From: Pisaster brevispinus
Taxonomy: Eukaryota; Echinodermata; Asteroidea; Forcipulatida; Asteriidae
Direction of reading: 5' to 3'
DNA length: 64,000 nucleotides
NCBI GenBank assembly: GCA_023634235.1
Contig: JAMKCF010000001.1
Location: 6,822,758-6,886,757, forward strand
In this document: positions 44,695-58,261 of the stretch, one piece after another
How positions within the stretch are numbered: position 1 is the stretch's first letter
Layout of the letters: the number at the start of each line of letters is the position of its first letter
Made by a program: the position numbers and the translations under genes
Notes under the pieces: model-generated
The model's input: the letters and a program-made list of their open reading frames with translations, nothing else
What the model was told of the DNA's origin: nothing
Databases searched by the model: none

Positions 44695-46347
44695 TTCCTC
44701 GTGTTCTTCTTTCCCTCCGAACCTTCTCCAGCAATTTTAAACAAAAGTAAAGCTTGTACAAACTTAAAACTTACTGTGTACATAGGCAATCGTGAGTAGA
44801 TGAAACCGCCACTTTGTTGGAATGATGACGACATTGATGACGTCATGACAAGGTTTTTAAAGTTAAAAATGACAATTTTCTAATTGCTGTATCTTCGTGA
44901 ATTTGACAGCTATGCAACTCATAGTTGGGCATCTGATACATCAAGAATGGGGCAACATTTGAAAAGTTAACGCAAAAATCGCATGACCTTCACTTCCGGT
45001 CTTAACGGAAGGTCAAAGTCTGCCTTTGTGTTTTTTCGTCAAAAAAATCAAGTTTTTGTCATAACTCAAAATTGAAATTGATTTGAACATTGAAACTCAT
45101 GAGGCAATTAAACATTAACATCAACACGCCACAAACATGATGATGTCATGATGACGTCATCGGGTATTGAATTACAATAAATCAATGTTTAATATTTGTA
45201 AAAAATCATAACTCATGAACCACATGTCGGATTTTTACAATCTACACATCATCGGATTGGTCGTTAAAAGGTTAACAAATGCTACACACAACATGACCCC
45301 ATTTGACCTTGACTTCCGGTTCAAACCGGAAGTTGAAAATTTTACAAAATTCATATCTCAAAAACTACGTCATATTTTAACATGAATTTTGCATCAGGTT
45401 ATAGATGAGTTATTCTGCCGAAACTTTTGCACAGAGATTATAGCATTTTAATCTTTGCATCTGGTCAAAACTGGGCGTCAAAGCGCAAGTGTCTGTTGAA
45501 CGACCTTGTACGACAACGCACGGTAGTGTAGGCCTACACGTAAATACAATGTATGTCAAACCTGTACCAGCCACGCACGTGTACGAGCACGTGTAGTCAA
45601 GGTCTCGCTACACGTCCATACAGCCACATGTACATTGCGCGCGTAGTTTAAGTTAACATGTCTGTATTGAAATTAAAGATCGTTACCGCCTACGGCGCTA
45701 TACGATATTTGATTTAAATACTTTTGGCGTCGCTCGCTATTTCATTGTATTCATTGTATATTGCACTTCCAAATAATGGTAGTCCGTGTAATATTTGAAA
45801 AATTCATAACTCCTTAACCACACAATGGATTGTTACAATCCATACGTCGTCTGAACGGTATTGATAAATTAAACACGCGGTACACAAGAAAAATAATTTC
45901 TCAACAACACATTTGAATTTTTATTTATTGATTTTTATTTATTGTAATAACTTAAGAAACTTAAGAAACGACATACACAACATTCAACTTAACCATTTAA
46001 CCTTGACTTCCGGTTAAACAGGAAAATACAAATAATTATTTGAAATAATATAATACAACTGGCATTGCAAAATCTGTATGTACAATATCCCGTGCCAGAT
46101 GGGCGAAATTTTTAAAGAGCTTTGAGGTGCAAAATAAAACCCCAAAACCTGATGCCAATGTAACACAAACATAAACATTTGTCAAGAAACGGGAGTTGTT
46201 ACAAAGTGTGGTACAAGATTAACTATAAAAAACAACACATTGTTTAAAAATTCATCTTTTTATGTTCAATGTTTTTGAACTACGTCATCATGTAACGTTC
46301 CACCGAACACCGTATTTTTGTAATAAACAAAAATTCTAAGTTTAGTT
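44695..46347 (-). repeat. Array unit R4
   Basis: About 1.65 kb. The GATCGT palindrome at about 45673 is partly lost, with the sequence just after it deleted (GATTTAAATACTTTTGG). Other modules as in R3. Confidence 0.8.
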
Positions 46348-46353
46348 TTTTTT

Positions 46354-46447
46354 AGGTGTTCGGCTAACAGCCGAACAACTATTGTTATTGTTATGTTTTT
46401 TTTAGGTGTTCGGGCATTCCGCCCGAAAACCTATTGTTATTGTACTG
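46354..46447. repeat. Hairpin pair with a GGGC variant
   Basis: First copy GGCT type. The second reads AGGTGTTCGGGCATTCCGCC then CGAAAACCTATTG: the stem changes from GGCT/AGCC to GGGC/GCCC on both sides, so pairing is kept. Confidence 0.9.
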
Positions 46448-46454
46448 TTTATTT

Positions 46455-47480
46455 TTCCTCGTCTTCTTCTTTCCCACTGAACCTTCTCTCGCAACTTTCG
46501 CAAAAAGTAAGGGTCGTAAAGACTTGAAACTTGGCATGCACTTAGACTTTGGTGTCTAGACGGAACAGAATCTTTTTTGGGTTGATGACGTCATCGATTA
46601 CGTCATTACGTTTGAAAAACGTCTAATAAATTGAAAAATTCATATCTTGAGAACTGAAGTTGCCACATACAAGATCTTTGTTGCATATAAAAGGTCTTGA
46701 AATGTTTTACATTTGGAATGCACATTGTGACCTCATTTGACCTTCACTTCCGGTCGAAACCGGAAGTTAAAGTAAAAATTATGTTATTTGGGGCTCTGGA
46801 GCCTAGGTGAAATAAAATATGACCAAACTTTCAATGCATAATATTTTGTTTAGCTCATGGGCATCCTAGAAATATGATATATGACGTCATAGCTACGTCA
46901 CAACGAAAAACGTAGACGAGTCGAATTTTTTATTATTTTGCTATCTCTAAAATTAAAGCTTGTACGGACTTGAAACGTACTATATACCTAGATAACAGTG
47001 TGTACATAACAAAATAAAAATTTTGGAATTATGACATCATCGATGACGTAATTACATCAAATTGAAGTTTATATTAAAATAATCATATCTCAATAACCAT
47101 ATTTGCTACATACATGATCTTTGCACCATTTAAAAGCTTTTGAAGTATTAAACAAATCTTACACAAAGTGTGACCCCATTTGACCTTTACTTCCGGTCGA
47201 AACCGGAAGTTCAAAATTCAGATTTCAAACGTTTTTTTCTCATAAACCCAGAAGGGTTTTGTCTTGAAACTTACTATGTATATAGATCGTAGTATGTATA
47301 TGACACCCAATTTTTTTCGGTTTGATGACGTCATAAAAATAAATCAACGTTTAATATTTTAAAAAAATTATAATCGGAGAACCATAAATGCTACATGAAA
47401 GGTACTTGCACCATAAAAAAAGCTCCGGCCGAATTATACAAATCACATTCAAAGAGTGACCCCATTAGACCTGAGATAGA
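46455..47480 (-). repeat. Array unit R5, tail half only
   Basis: A diverged relative of the long variant: GGAGCCTAGGTGAAATAAAATA, ETS palindromes near 46755 and 47200, TGACGTCATC near 46590. It is cut off at about 47480 and followed by 270 bp of unrelated sequence before the inverted arm. Confidence 0.65.
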
Positions 47481-47754
47481 TTTCTAAGTGAAATTGGCCA
47501 TTCAAATATTAAAATCTCGATCCAATACCTAACGCGGCATGTGGCATACAACTCGCGACTGATTCCAGTGCAACGGAGTGCTAGCCTTATGTCAAGAGGC
47601 TTGTTGCCTGAAATTTAAAGCAGCAAAAAACAGGCCAACGTAACAACAGTTGCCACAAGCTGTGCTGTGTTTACTCCAGTACCACGTGGCCTTCACTAAA
47701 GGCTAGAAGTATGGCATGATTTCTGTGCACGTTTGGACATGTCACAGTTCATCG

Positions 47755-50315
47755 AACTTTTAACGAAAGCTTATCAATGGCGCAACGCTACTGAAATGAA
47801 TTCCTCTCAACCTGTGCTATATTCGGCGTCAAATTGTTTCCCTTTTCGCCCTTCTGATGGCTTAACGGTGATATGGAATTGAAGACGAAGTTTCACTGAG
47901 ATGTTCACCTGCTTCAGTGATTGGTATGACATTTATTATATGAGAAAATGCAAGCAGAAAAGGACCAACATTGATAATGTTTTGATCACACACCGAGATT
48001 GCACGGACACGTCCGGACGTGACATCAGCTGGTCAAGGGGGTTGCAGACCGGCACTCACGGCAGTGTTTTTCGGTGCGACACGGTGAATAAAACGGTAAG
48101 CTTCGTTTCAACATCGTCGCTTTTCAGTCAGAATGATCGTGTGTTCCGTATGTAATGCACAGTTATGTTAATAAAGATTATCCTTAAATTATCAAGTAGT
48201 GAGGGTTATTAAAACTAAGGAATGTTTAGTATGATCATGGAGAGGGTAGAATTGGTCATTTTTGTATGATTGCTGACTCTGTTATGGTTAGATTTGACAC
48301 AAAGTGTTCCGCCAACTACGTATTGTAGCATAAATATTTCACAACCCTTCGATGAAAGGTTTTCATTCATAAGTTGTTCACTTCTAAAACAGTATGCGCA
48401 CCTTCTACTTGTTACCATCCAATCTTGAAATGTTTTATGTCTTGAATTTTGTTTATTTTACCAGTTTCATCTTGATTTGCTATCAGCTAGTAGTAGGCCC
48501 TACAGTGATCATGAAACATATTGAACAGAGTCTGATGGCAGGATAAGAGTCTGATGCCTGGGAAGGAGTGGAACACAGAAACTGGACATGCAGCTTTCAA
48601 TATGAGCCATCTTCAGCCTTCATGCTTCTGTTAGTTGTCTTATAAGATTCTTCCTCAATAAAACCATGCTAATGGAGAGTCCGAATTCATCCACTTGTGT
48701 GCTTCTTTGATCTGTAACTTTTCCAAGAGGTAAATTTACAGTAATTTATTCAAAGTTCAAAATTTCACAAAGTTATTTTGCAAGGTCAAACGTTTCCAAA
48801 GGAATTGAAATAAAACTGCTGGCTGAGCCCATTTTCCATTTAAATTATTGCATTATGTTAAACATAGATAACATGACTGTGTGTAATACATGTAGGGCCT
48901 ACTGTGAGACTTTCTGTTGAAATACAAACATTCTAAACACAAGTTATTGTATTTTGGTTGTGCGTTGAAAATAATGTGCTATGATTTATATAGTATTAGT
49001 GTCAATAAAATAATAGTTTGAGACCTGATATTAGTTAAGTTGTCGTTAATACTGTTATTCTTTTACAGAATACAGCAAATCCAGTATCGGAATGGTTTCC
49101 AGTGAAAGATTACACACATGTTGTGTTTCTCTCCTTATTTTCTTACCGAGTGTATGATGCACCACAGAGGTAGAAATAGTACTTGACTAATTTTTGTAAT
49201 AGTCCAAATTTACGAGAGGCTTAGACTTGTATCATCACGCCGGGCTTTTGCATATTTATACAAAACAGGTGTCTTTTACAGTTCATTCTATCAAAGGTCT
49301 TAAATAAACAAACCGTTCTGTACGGAAAACAATGTCCAAAAATCAAGCCAGCCATTTATAAAATACAACCGACAGCTTACACTCTGCTCGACCTATTTTA
49401 AGGACATCATCATCAAGTGTACATTTAATGAGAATCCAACTTTAATTGAATTCCTGTTGAAAAATTCTAAGAATTATTAGCTTAATAATGTCAATATGAA
49501 TAACATAGCTTGTGTAAACTAATTGTGAATTATTAATCAATAAAGAATAAATTTTTGTTAAAAATAAGTTTGATTCAGTGAATTGCATATTTGATATATG
49601 TACTTGTGAGTATGTTCAAGCTTCGTATCGAGATCTGTAGCCAAGATGAAAGGGAAGTCGGAAAATGTGGCTACATTTAACATAAAAACATTTGACTCAC
49701 TGCCCTTTCAAATAACATGTACGATTTTATTTTTCACAAGAGGACGGCGTGTAATTTGATGACGTCATCATTGACAGACATCGGATTGTTACAATTCATA
49801 AGTTGTCTGAACGGACTTGGTAAATTAATCACGTGCTGCATAATGTGACCCGTTTGACCTTAACATCCGGTTCAAACCGGATGTCGACATTTAATGTTTT
49901 CAAAAAAGCATAACTTCAGAACCACACATTGGGTTTTGACAATCCATGCATCATTGGGAAGGTGTGTAACAAGTGAAGAAACGATACACAGAATTATACC
50001 TCATTTGACCTTGACTTCCGATTCAAACCGAAAGTTAATATTTATTATTCGAAAAAAATAATAACTTCTTAACCAAACATACGATTTTTACAATATATAA
50101 ATCATCGTAATTGTCTTCACAAACGCTAAACAAAGTGTGACCCAATTTGACCTCGACTTCCAGTTTAAACCGGCAGTTGAATTAATTGGAAAACAATCTA
50201 ACTTTTGAACCAGACATTGGGTTGATATGGTAAAATGTCGTCACCAGTTCATTCAATCACAATCTGACATCACTCACGAACACCTGTGTGTTTGTTGTTT
50301 ACAAACACTGTACGT
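47755..50315 (-). repeat. Right arm of the 2.5-kb inverted duplication
   Basis: Inverted match to 19735-22260 along its whole length, from AACGAAAGCTTATCAATGG at 47763 to a head variant near 50280-50315. The divergence is visible (small indels, substitutions), so it is not a recent duplication. Confidence 0.8.
47901..48155 (+). CDS. Small ORF conserved in both inverted arms, right copy
   Basis: 84 codons beginning MFTCFSDWYDIYYMRKCKQK and containing VLITHRDCTD. The last third differs from the left copy by indels. Unrecognised. Homology to 21920-22120 is at both DNA and protein level. Confidence 0.3.
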   Translation: MFTCFSDWYDIYYMRKCKQKRTNIDNVLITHRDCTDTSGRDISWSRGLQTGTHGSVFRCDTVNKTVSFVSTSSLFSQNDRVFRM

Positions 50316-50325
50316 CTACTTTTTT

Positions 50326-50413
50326 AGGTGTTCGGCTAACAGCCGAACAACTATTGTTATTGTTATGTTTTTAGGTGTTCGGCTAACAGCCGAACAACTA
50401 TTGTTATTGTTAT

Positions 50414-50414
<1 letters not shown>
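50326..50414. repeat. Hairpin pair
   Basis: Two intact GGCT-type stem-loops between the head of the inverted arm and the tail of R6, followed by a T run of about 30. Confidence 0.9.
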
Positions 50415-50446
<32 letters not shown>

Positions 50447-52108
50447 CCTCGTGTTCTTCTTTCCCTCTGAACCTTCTCCAGCAATTTTAAACAAAAGTAA
50501 AGCTTGTACAAACTTAAAACTTACTGTGTACATAGGCAATAGTGAGTAGATAAAACTGCCACTTTTTTGGAATGATGACGACATTGATGACGTCATGACA
50601 AGGTTTTTAATGTTGAAAAATGACCATTTGCTAATTGCTGTATCTTCGTGAATTTGAAAGCTATGAAACTCATAATTGGGCATCTGATAGATCAAGATTA
50701 GTGCAACATTTGAAAAGTTTACGCAAAAATCGTATGACCTTCACTTCCGGTCTTAACGGAAGGTCGAAGTCTGCCTTTGTGGTTTTTCGTAAAAAAATTC
50801 AAATTTTTGTCATAACTCAAAATTGAAATTGATTTGAACATTGAAACTCATAAGGCAATTGAACATTATCATCAAGACGCCACAAACATGATGATGTCAT
50901 GATGACGTCATCGGGTAATGAATTACATTAAATCAATGTTTAATATTTGTAGAAAATCATAACTCATGAACCACATGTCGGATTTTTACAATCTACACAT
51001 CATCGGATTGGTCGTTAAAAGGTTAACAAATGCTACACACAACATGACCCCATTTGACCTTGACTTCCGGTTCAAACCGGAAGTTGAAAATTTCACAAAA
51101 TTCATATCTCAAAAACTACGTCATATTTTAACATGAATTTTGCATCAGGTTATAGATGAGTTATTCTGCCGAAACTTTTGCACAGAGATTATAGCATTTT
51201 AATCTTTGCATCTGGTCAAAACTGAGCGTCAAAGCGCAAGTGTCTGTTGAACGACCTTGTACGACAACGCACGGTAGTGTAGGCCTACACGTAAATACAA
51301 TGTATGTCAAACCTGTATCAGCCACGCACGTGTACGAGCACGTGTAGTCAAGGTCTCGCTACACGTCCATACAGCCACATGTACATTGCGCGCGTAGTTT
51401 AAGTTAACATGTCTGTATTGAAACCAAAGATCGTTACCGCCTACGGCGCTATACGATCTTTGATTGAAACTGTAAAGCCACCTATAGGAATACTTTTGGC
51501 GTCGCTCGCTATTTCATTGTATTCATTGTATATTGCACTTCCAAATAATGGTAGTCCGTGTAATATTTGAAAAATTCATAACTCCTTAACCACACAATGG
51601 ATTGTTACAATCAATACGTCGTCTGAACGGTATTGGTAAATTAAACACGCGGTACACAAGAAAAATAATTTTTCAACAACACATTTGAATTTTTATTTAT
51701 TGATAGTAACAACTTAAGAAACTTAAGAAACGACATACACAACATTCAACTTAACCATTTAACCTTGACTTCCGGTTAAACAGGAAAATACAAATAATTA
51801 CTTGAAATAATATAATACAACTGGCATTGCAAAATCTGTATGTACAATATCCCGTGCCAGATGGGCGAAATTTTTAAAGGGGCTTTGAGGTGCAAAATAC
51901 AACCAAAAAACCTGATGCCAATGTAACACAAACATAAACATTTGTCAAGAAACGGAGTTGTTACAAAGTGTGGTACAAGATTAACTATAAAAACAACACA
52001 TTGTATAAAAATTCATCTTTTTATGTTCCATGTTTTTGAACTACGTCATCATGTAACGTTCCACCGAACACCGTATTTTTGTAATAAACAAAAATTCTAG
52101 GTCTAGTT
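50447..52108 (-). repeat. Array unit R6
   Basis: About 1.66 kb and nearly identical to R3. All modules are present: tail, CRE-like site, ETS palindrome at about 51064-51085, CACGTG segment, GATCGT palindrome at about 51426 and head. Confidence 0.8.
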
Positions 52109-52119
52109 TTTGTTTGTTT

Positions 52120-55100
52120 TTTTTCCTCGCGTTCTTCTTTCCCTCCGAACCTTCTCCAGCAATTTTAAACAAAAGTAAAGCTTGTACAAACTTAAAACTT
52201 ACTGTGTACATAGGCAATAGTGAGTAGATGAAACCGCCACTTTTTTGGAATGATGACGACATTGATGACGTAATGACAAAGTTTTTAATGTTGAAAACAG
52301 ACCATATGCTAATTGCTGTATCTTCGTAAATTTGAAAGCTATGAAACTCATAATTGGGCATATGATAGATCAAGATTGGGGCAACATTTGAAAAGTTAAC
52401 GCCAAAATCGTATGACCTTCACTTCCGGTCTTAACGGAAGGTCAAAGTCTGCCTTTGTGTTTTTTCGTAAAAAAATTCAAATTTTTGTCATAACTCAAAA
52501 TTGAAATTGATTTGAACATTGAAACTCATAAGGCAATTGAACATTATCATCAAAACGCCACAAACATGATGATGTCATGATGACGTCATCGGGTATTGAA
52601 TTACATTAAATCAAAGTTTAATATTTGTAAAAAATCATAACTCATGAACCACATGTTGGATTTTTACAATCTACACAACATCGGATTGGTCGTTAAAAGG
52701 TCAACAAATGCTACACACAACATGACCCCATTTGACCTTGACTTCCGGTTGAAATCGGAAGTTAAAGGTACAAATTATGTTATTTGGGGCTCTGGAGCCT
52801 AAGTGAAGCAAAATATGAAAAAACTTTCAATGAATAATATTTTGTTTAGCTCACGAGCATTCTAGAAATATAATACGTGACGTCATAGCTACATCACAAC
52901 GAAAATCGTAGACGAGGACGAATTTTATTTTATTTTGCTATCTCCAAAACTAAAGCTTGTACCGACTTGAAACTTACCAATTACCTAGACCACAGTGTGT
53001 ACATGACAAAAAACAAGTTTTGGAATGATGACGTCATCGATGACGTCATTACGTTAAATTGAAGTTTTATGTTAAAATAATCATATCTCAAGAACCATAT
53101 ATGCTACATACATGATAATGGTACCATATAAAAGCTCTTGAGATATTAAACACTTCTTACACACAGTGTGACCCCATTTGACCTTTACTTCCGGTCGAAA
53201 CCGGATGTTGAAATTTTGTAAATAAAAAATCGTATCTCATTTACTTAAATGTTTTTGTTAATATAATTACGTGATTTTAAAACCCTTAGACGATTCTACA
53301 AATGTTTACAATGTGTGACCCCATTTGACCTTCACTTCCGGTCCAAACCGGAAGTATAAGTTTGCACATACAAAAATGTGTATCTTATTAATGAAACGTG
53401 GTACATTAATAATCATTAGGCCATGAGAATGAAAGTTATAGACTTGCGTCCGGGCATTTTTGAAATGACATGAGGCTTTTTTCATTTTTCATTACACATT
53501 ATTTTCTCGTAGTAAGCTTCTTCAACGATGAAATTGCAATATAACAAGTGTGTATGTAGTTATTATTGCTAGTGATCTTGCTATATTGGGTACACAAACT
53601 CCTGAGATTTGCCTATATCTGTCTCACATACCATGCGTACTTACAAAAAATGTAGCGCCAGGACAAAATCGCCGAGCGCCCGGGCAACAGAATCCCGACG
53701 TACATGTACACATGCACAATCCACCGTTAATAGTGTGCAGCGACGGGTACCCAGAGGTCGGCTATTTCGTAACGGCATTTCGCGTGCATTTTTATCTGTG
53801 TCGCAGGGCATCCTGACTACATTTTTAGTCGATGAACGGAACCTTGTCTCAAAGACTCAATAATTAAGTCGACCCCGCGCTATCATGAGAGATGTTATTA
53901 TTGTACATTGTCCACCCTGTGGAGAACCCTGCTTGTATACTACTAATAAAATGCGTAAATATAACCTTTTACCGTTGTTTGATGATTTGAAACTTGAAAA
54001 TTTGTGATGCAGAGTCCTTTTTGTGAAAAAAATGATTTCTTTTGAAAATAATGACATTTTTCGGCGGTAGCTTTCAGAGCAAGCAGGCGGTGGACGCAAA
54101 TCTATCATTTTCATTCTCATGGCCTTACACTATTTCAAAGCTTTTGGGCAATTCTAGATACCTTCTACAGAATGTGACCCCAGTTGACCTTTAGTTCCTG
54201 TCAAAACCGGAAGTTGAAGTTTCATACGACAAACCTTCATGCTATGATCTTGCATAAAGATTAACAAAAGCTACAAGTAACTGATAGTTGAAACTCACCA
54301 GACAGTTGAACCTTAGTATCAAGACGACACAAGCTTAATGATGTCATGATGACGTCATCGGGTATTGAATTACATTAAATCAAAGTTTATTATTTGTAAA
54401 AAATCATAACTCATGAACCACATGTTGGATTTTTACAATCTACACATCATCGGATTGCTCGTTAAAAGGTCAACAAATGCTACACACAACATGACCCCAT
54501 TGACCTTGACTTCCGGTTAAAATCGGAAGTTGAAAGTTTGAAAAATTCATATCTCAAAAACTATTCAACCTTTTAACCTGAATTTTGCATCAGGATATAG
54601 ATGAGTTATCCTGCCGTAAATTTTGCACAGAAATAATAACATTTTAATCTTTGCATTTGGTTCAAACTTGACATCAAAGCGCAAGTGTCTACCAGCCACG
54701 CATGTGTACGAGCACGTGTAGTCAAGGTCTCGCTACTACACGTCCATACAGCCACATGTACATTGTGCGCGTGGTTTTTAAGTTAACATGTCTGTATTGA
54801 AACCAAAGATTGTTAGCGCCGTCGCTATACGATCTTTGATTGAAACTGTAAAGCCACCTATAGGAATACTTTTGGCGTCGCTCGCTATTTTATTGTATAT
54901 TGCACATCCAAATAATGGTAGTCCGTGTAATATTTGAAAAATTCATAACTCCTTAACCACACAATGGATTGTTACAATCCATACGTCGTCTGAACGGTAT
55001 TGATAAACTAAACACGCGGTACACAAGAAAAATAATTTCTCAACAACACATTTGTATTGTTGTTTATTGATAGTAATAACTTAAGAAACTTAAGAAACGA

Positions 55101-55482
55101 CATACACAACATTCAACTTAACCATTTGACCTTGACTTCCGCTTAAACAGGAAAATATAAATAATTAATTGAAACAATGTAATACAACTGGCATTGCAAA
55201 ATCTGTATGTACAATATCCCGTGCCAGATGGGCGAAATTTTTAAAGGGCTTTGAGGTGCAAAATAAAACCAAAAAACCTGATGCCAATGTAACACAAACA
55301 TAAACATTTGTCAAGAAACGGGAGTTGTTACAAAGTGTGGTACAAGTTTAACTATGAAAAACAACACATTGTATAACAATTCATCTTTTTTATGTTCAAT
55401 GTTTTTTGAACTACGTCATCATGTAACGTACCACCGAACACCGTATTTTTGTAATAAACAAAAATTCTGTCTAGTTTTTTTT
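52120..55482 (-). repeat. Array unit R7, long variant (3.4 kb)
   Basis: Collinear with R1 (37509-40964) at high identity, including the extra 1.5 kb. Differences include the island indel near 53640 and a deletion at about 54690 within the CACGTG segment. R1 and R7 are thus a segmental pair 14.6 kb apart. Confidence 0.8.
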
Positions 55483-55489
55483 TCCTCGT

Positions 55490-57145
55490 GTTCTTCTTTC
55501 CCTCCGAACCTTCTCCAGCAATTTTAAACAAAAGTAAAGCTTGTACAAACTTAAAACTTACTGTGTACATAGGCAATAGTGAGTAGATGAAACCGTTATT
55601 TTGTTGGAATGATGACGACATTGATGACGTCATGACAAGGTTTTTAATGTTGAAAAATTACAATTTTCTAATTGCTGTATCTTCGTGAATTTGACAGCTA
55701 TGCAACTCATAATTGGGCATCTGATACATCAAGATTAGGGCAACATTTGAAAAGTTAACGCAAAAATCGCATGACCTTCACTTTCGGTCTTAACGGAAGG
55801 TCAAAGTCTGCCTTTGTGTTTTTTCGTCAAAAAAATCAAGTTTTTGTCATAACTCAAAATTGAAATTGATTTGAACATTGAAACTCATAAGGGAATTGAA
55901 CAATATCATCAAGACGCCACAAACATGATTATGTCAAGATGACGTCATCGGGTATTGAAATACAATAAATCAAAGTTTAATATTTGTAAAAATCATAACT
56001 CATGAACCACATGTTGGATTTTTACAATCTACACATCATCGAATTGGTCGTTAAAAGGTCAACAAAGGCTACACACAACATGACCCCATTTGACCTTGAC
56101 TTCCGGTTCAAACCGGAAGTTGAAAGTTTGAAAAATTTATATCTCAAAAACAATGCAACATTTTAACCTGAATTTTGCATCAGGACATAGATGAGTTATT
56201 CTGCCGAAACTTTTGCAGAGATAATAACATTTTAACCTTTGCATTTGGTTCAAACTTGACGTCAAAGCTCTCGTGTCTGTTGAACATCCTTGTACGACAA
56301 CGCACGGTAGTGTAGGCCTACACGTAAATACAATGTATGTCAAACCTGTACCAGCCACGCACGTGTACGATGCACGTGTAGTCAAGGTCTCGCTACACGT
56401 CCATACAGCCACATGTATATTGCGCGCGTGGTTTAAGTTAACATGTCTGTATTGAAACCAAAGATCGTTAGCGCCTACGGCGCTATACGATCTTTGATTG
56501 AAACTGTAAAGCCACCTATAAGAATACATTTGGCGTCGCTCGCTATTTCATTGTATATTGCACATCCAAATAATGGTAGTCCGTGTAATATTTGAAAAAA
56601 TCATAACTCCTTAACCACACAATGGATTGTTACAATCCATACGTCGTCTGAATGGTATTGTTAAATTAAACACGCGGTACATAAATTCTGACCCGTTTGA
56701 CCTTAACTTCCGGTTCAAATCGGAAGTTGAAATTTAATGTTTCAAAAGATCGTAACTTCTGAACCACACATTGGATTTTAAAATGTATGAATCATTTGGA
56801 AGGTAGATAACAAGTGAAGAAACGATACACAAAATGTTAATTGAAATAATATAATACAACTGGCATCGCAAAATCTGTATGTACAATATCCCGTGGCAGA
56901 TGGGCGAAAATTTTAATGGGCTTTGAGGTGCAAAATAAAACCAAAAACCTGATGCCAATGTAACACAAATATAAAATTTGTCAAGAAACGGGAGTTGTGT
57001 TACAAAGTGTGGTACAAGTTTAACTATAAAAAACGACACATTGTATAAAAATTCATCTTTTTATGTTCAACGTTTTTGAACTACGTCATCATGTAACGTT
57101 CAACCGAACACCGTATTTTTGTAATAAACAAAAATTCTATGTCTA
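55490..57145 (-). repeat. Array unit R8
   Basis: About 1.65 kb. Head reads CTAGACATAG. Near 56690-56830 it has an extra ETS-palindrome module before the head region. Confidence 0.75.
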
Positions 57146-57147
57146 GT

Positions 57148-58258
57148 TTTCCTCGTGTTCTTCTTTCCCTCTGAACCTTCTCCAGCAATTTTAAACAAAA
57201 GTAAAGCTTGTACAAACTTAAAACTTACTGTGTACATAGGCAATAGTGAGTAGATGAAACCGCCACTTTTTGGAATGATGACGACATTGATGACGTCATG
57301 ACAAGGTTTTTAATGTTGAAAAAAGACCATTTGCTTGTTGCTGTATCTCAACGAATATAACAGCTATGATGTTCATACTAAGGCATCAAATAGATAAAGA
57401 CTTGGACAACATTTGAAAAGTTAACGCTAAAATCGTACGACCTTAACTTCCGGGTCGTTACCCTGGGTCAAAGTTCGCCTTCGTGTTTTTTCATCCAAAA
57501 ACAACTTTCGAGCTTATGTACGGAATAACTCAAGATTGAGATTGATTTGAACGTTGAAACTCAACAGATAGGTGAACCTTGGTATCAAGACACCACAGAC
57601 CTAACTACGTCATAATGACGTCATCTGGCATTAAATTACAAGAAATCAAAGTTTAAAATTTGTAAAATCATATGCCGCGAACTTTGGGGAATTCCCTACA
57701 GCGCTCTCTTTGGTCCAACGAAAGAGGGCGCTGTTGGGAATAGTGAGTGGAAAATCACCATCTACGCAAGTTTAAACTTTGCTTCTTGTTCAAACCGGAG
57801 GTTGAAATTAAATTTTTCAAAGAAAGAAAAATTCTCAACCACACAATTAAATTTTTATTTATTGATAGTAAAAACTTAAGAAACTTAAGAAACGACATAC
57901 ACAACATTCAACTTAACCATTTAACCTTGACTTCCGGTTAAACAGGAAAATACAAATAATTAATTGAAATAATATAGAACTGGCATTGCAAAATCTGTAC
58001 GTACAATATCCCGTGCCAGATGGGCGAAATTTTAATGGGCTTTGAGGTGCAAAATTAAACCAAAAACCTGATGCCAATGTAACACAAACAAACATTTGTC
58101 AAGAAACGGGAGTTGTTACAAAGTGTGGTACAAGTTTAACTATAAAAAACGACACATTGTATAAAAATTCATCTTTTTATGTTCACTGTTTTTGAACTAC
58201 GTCATCATGTAACGTTCAACCGAACACCGTATTTTTGTAATAAACAAAAATTCTATGT
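57148..58258 (-). repeat. Array unit R9, internally deleted
   Basis: Only about 1.1 kb: tail and head are present but the CACGTG segment and GATCGT palindrome are missing. A short palindrome, CAGCGCTCTC...GAGGGCGCTG, lies at about 57700-57733. Confidence 0.7.
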
Positions 58259-58261
58259 CTA

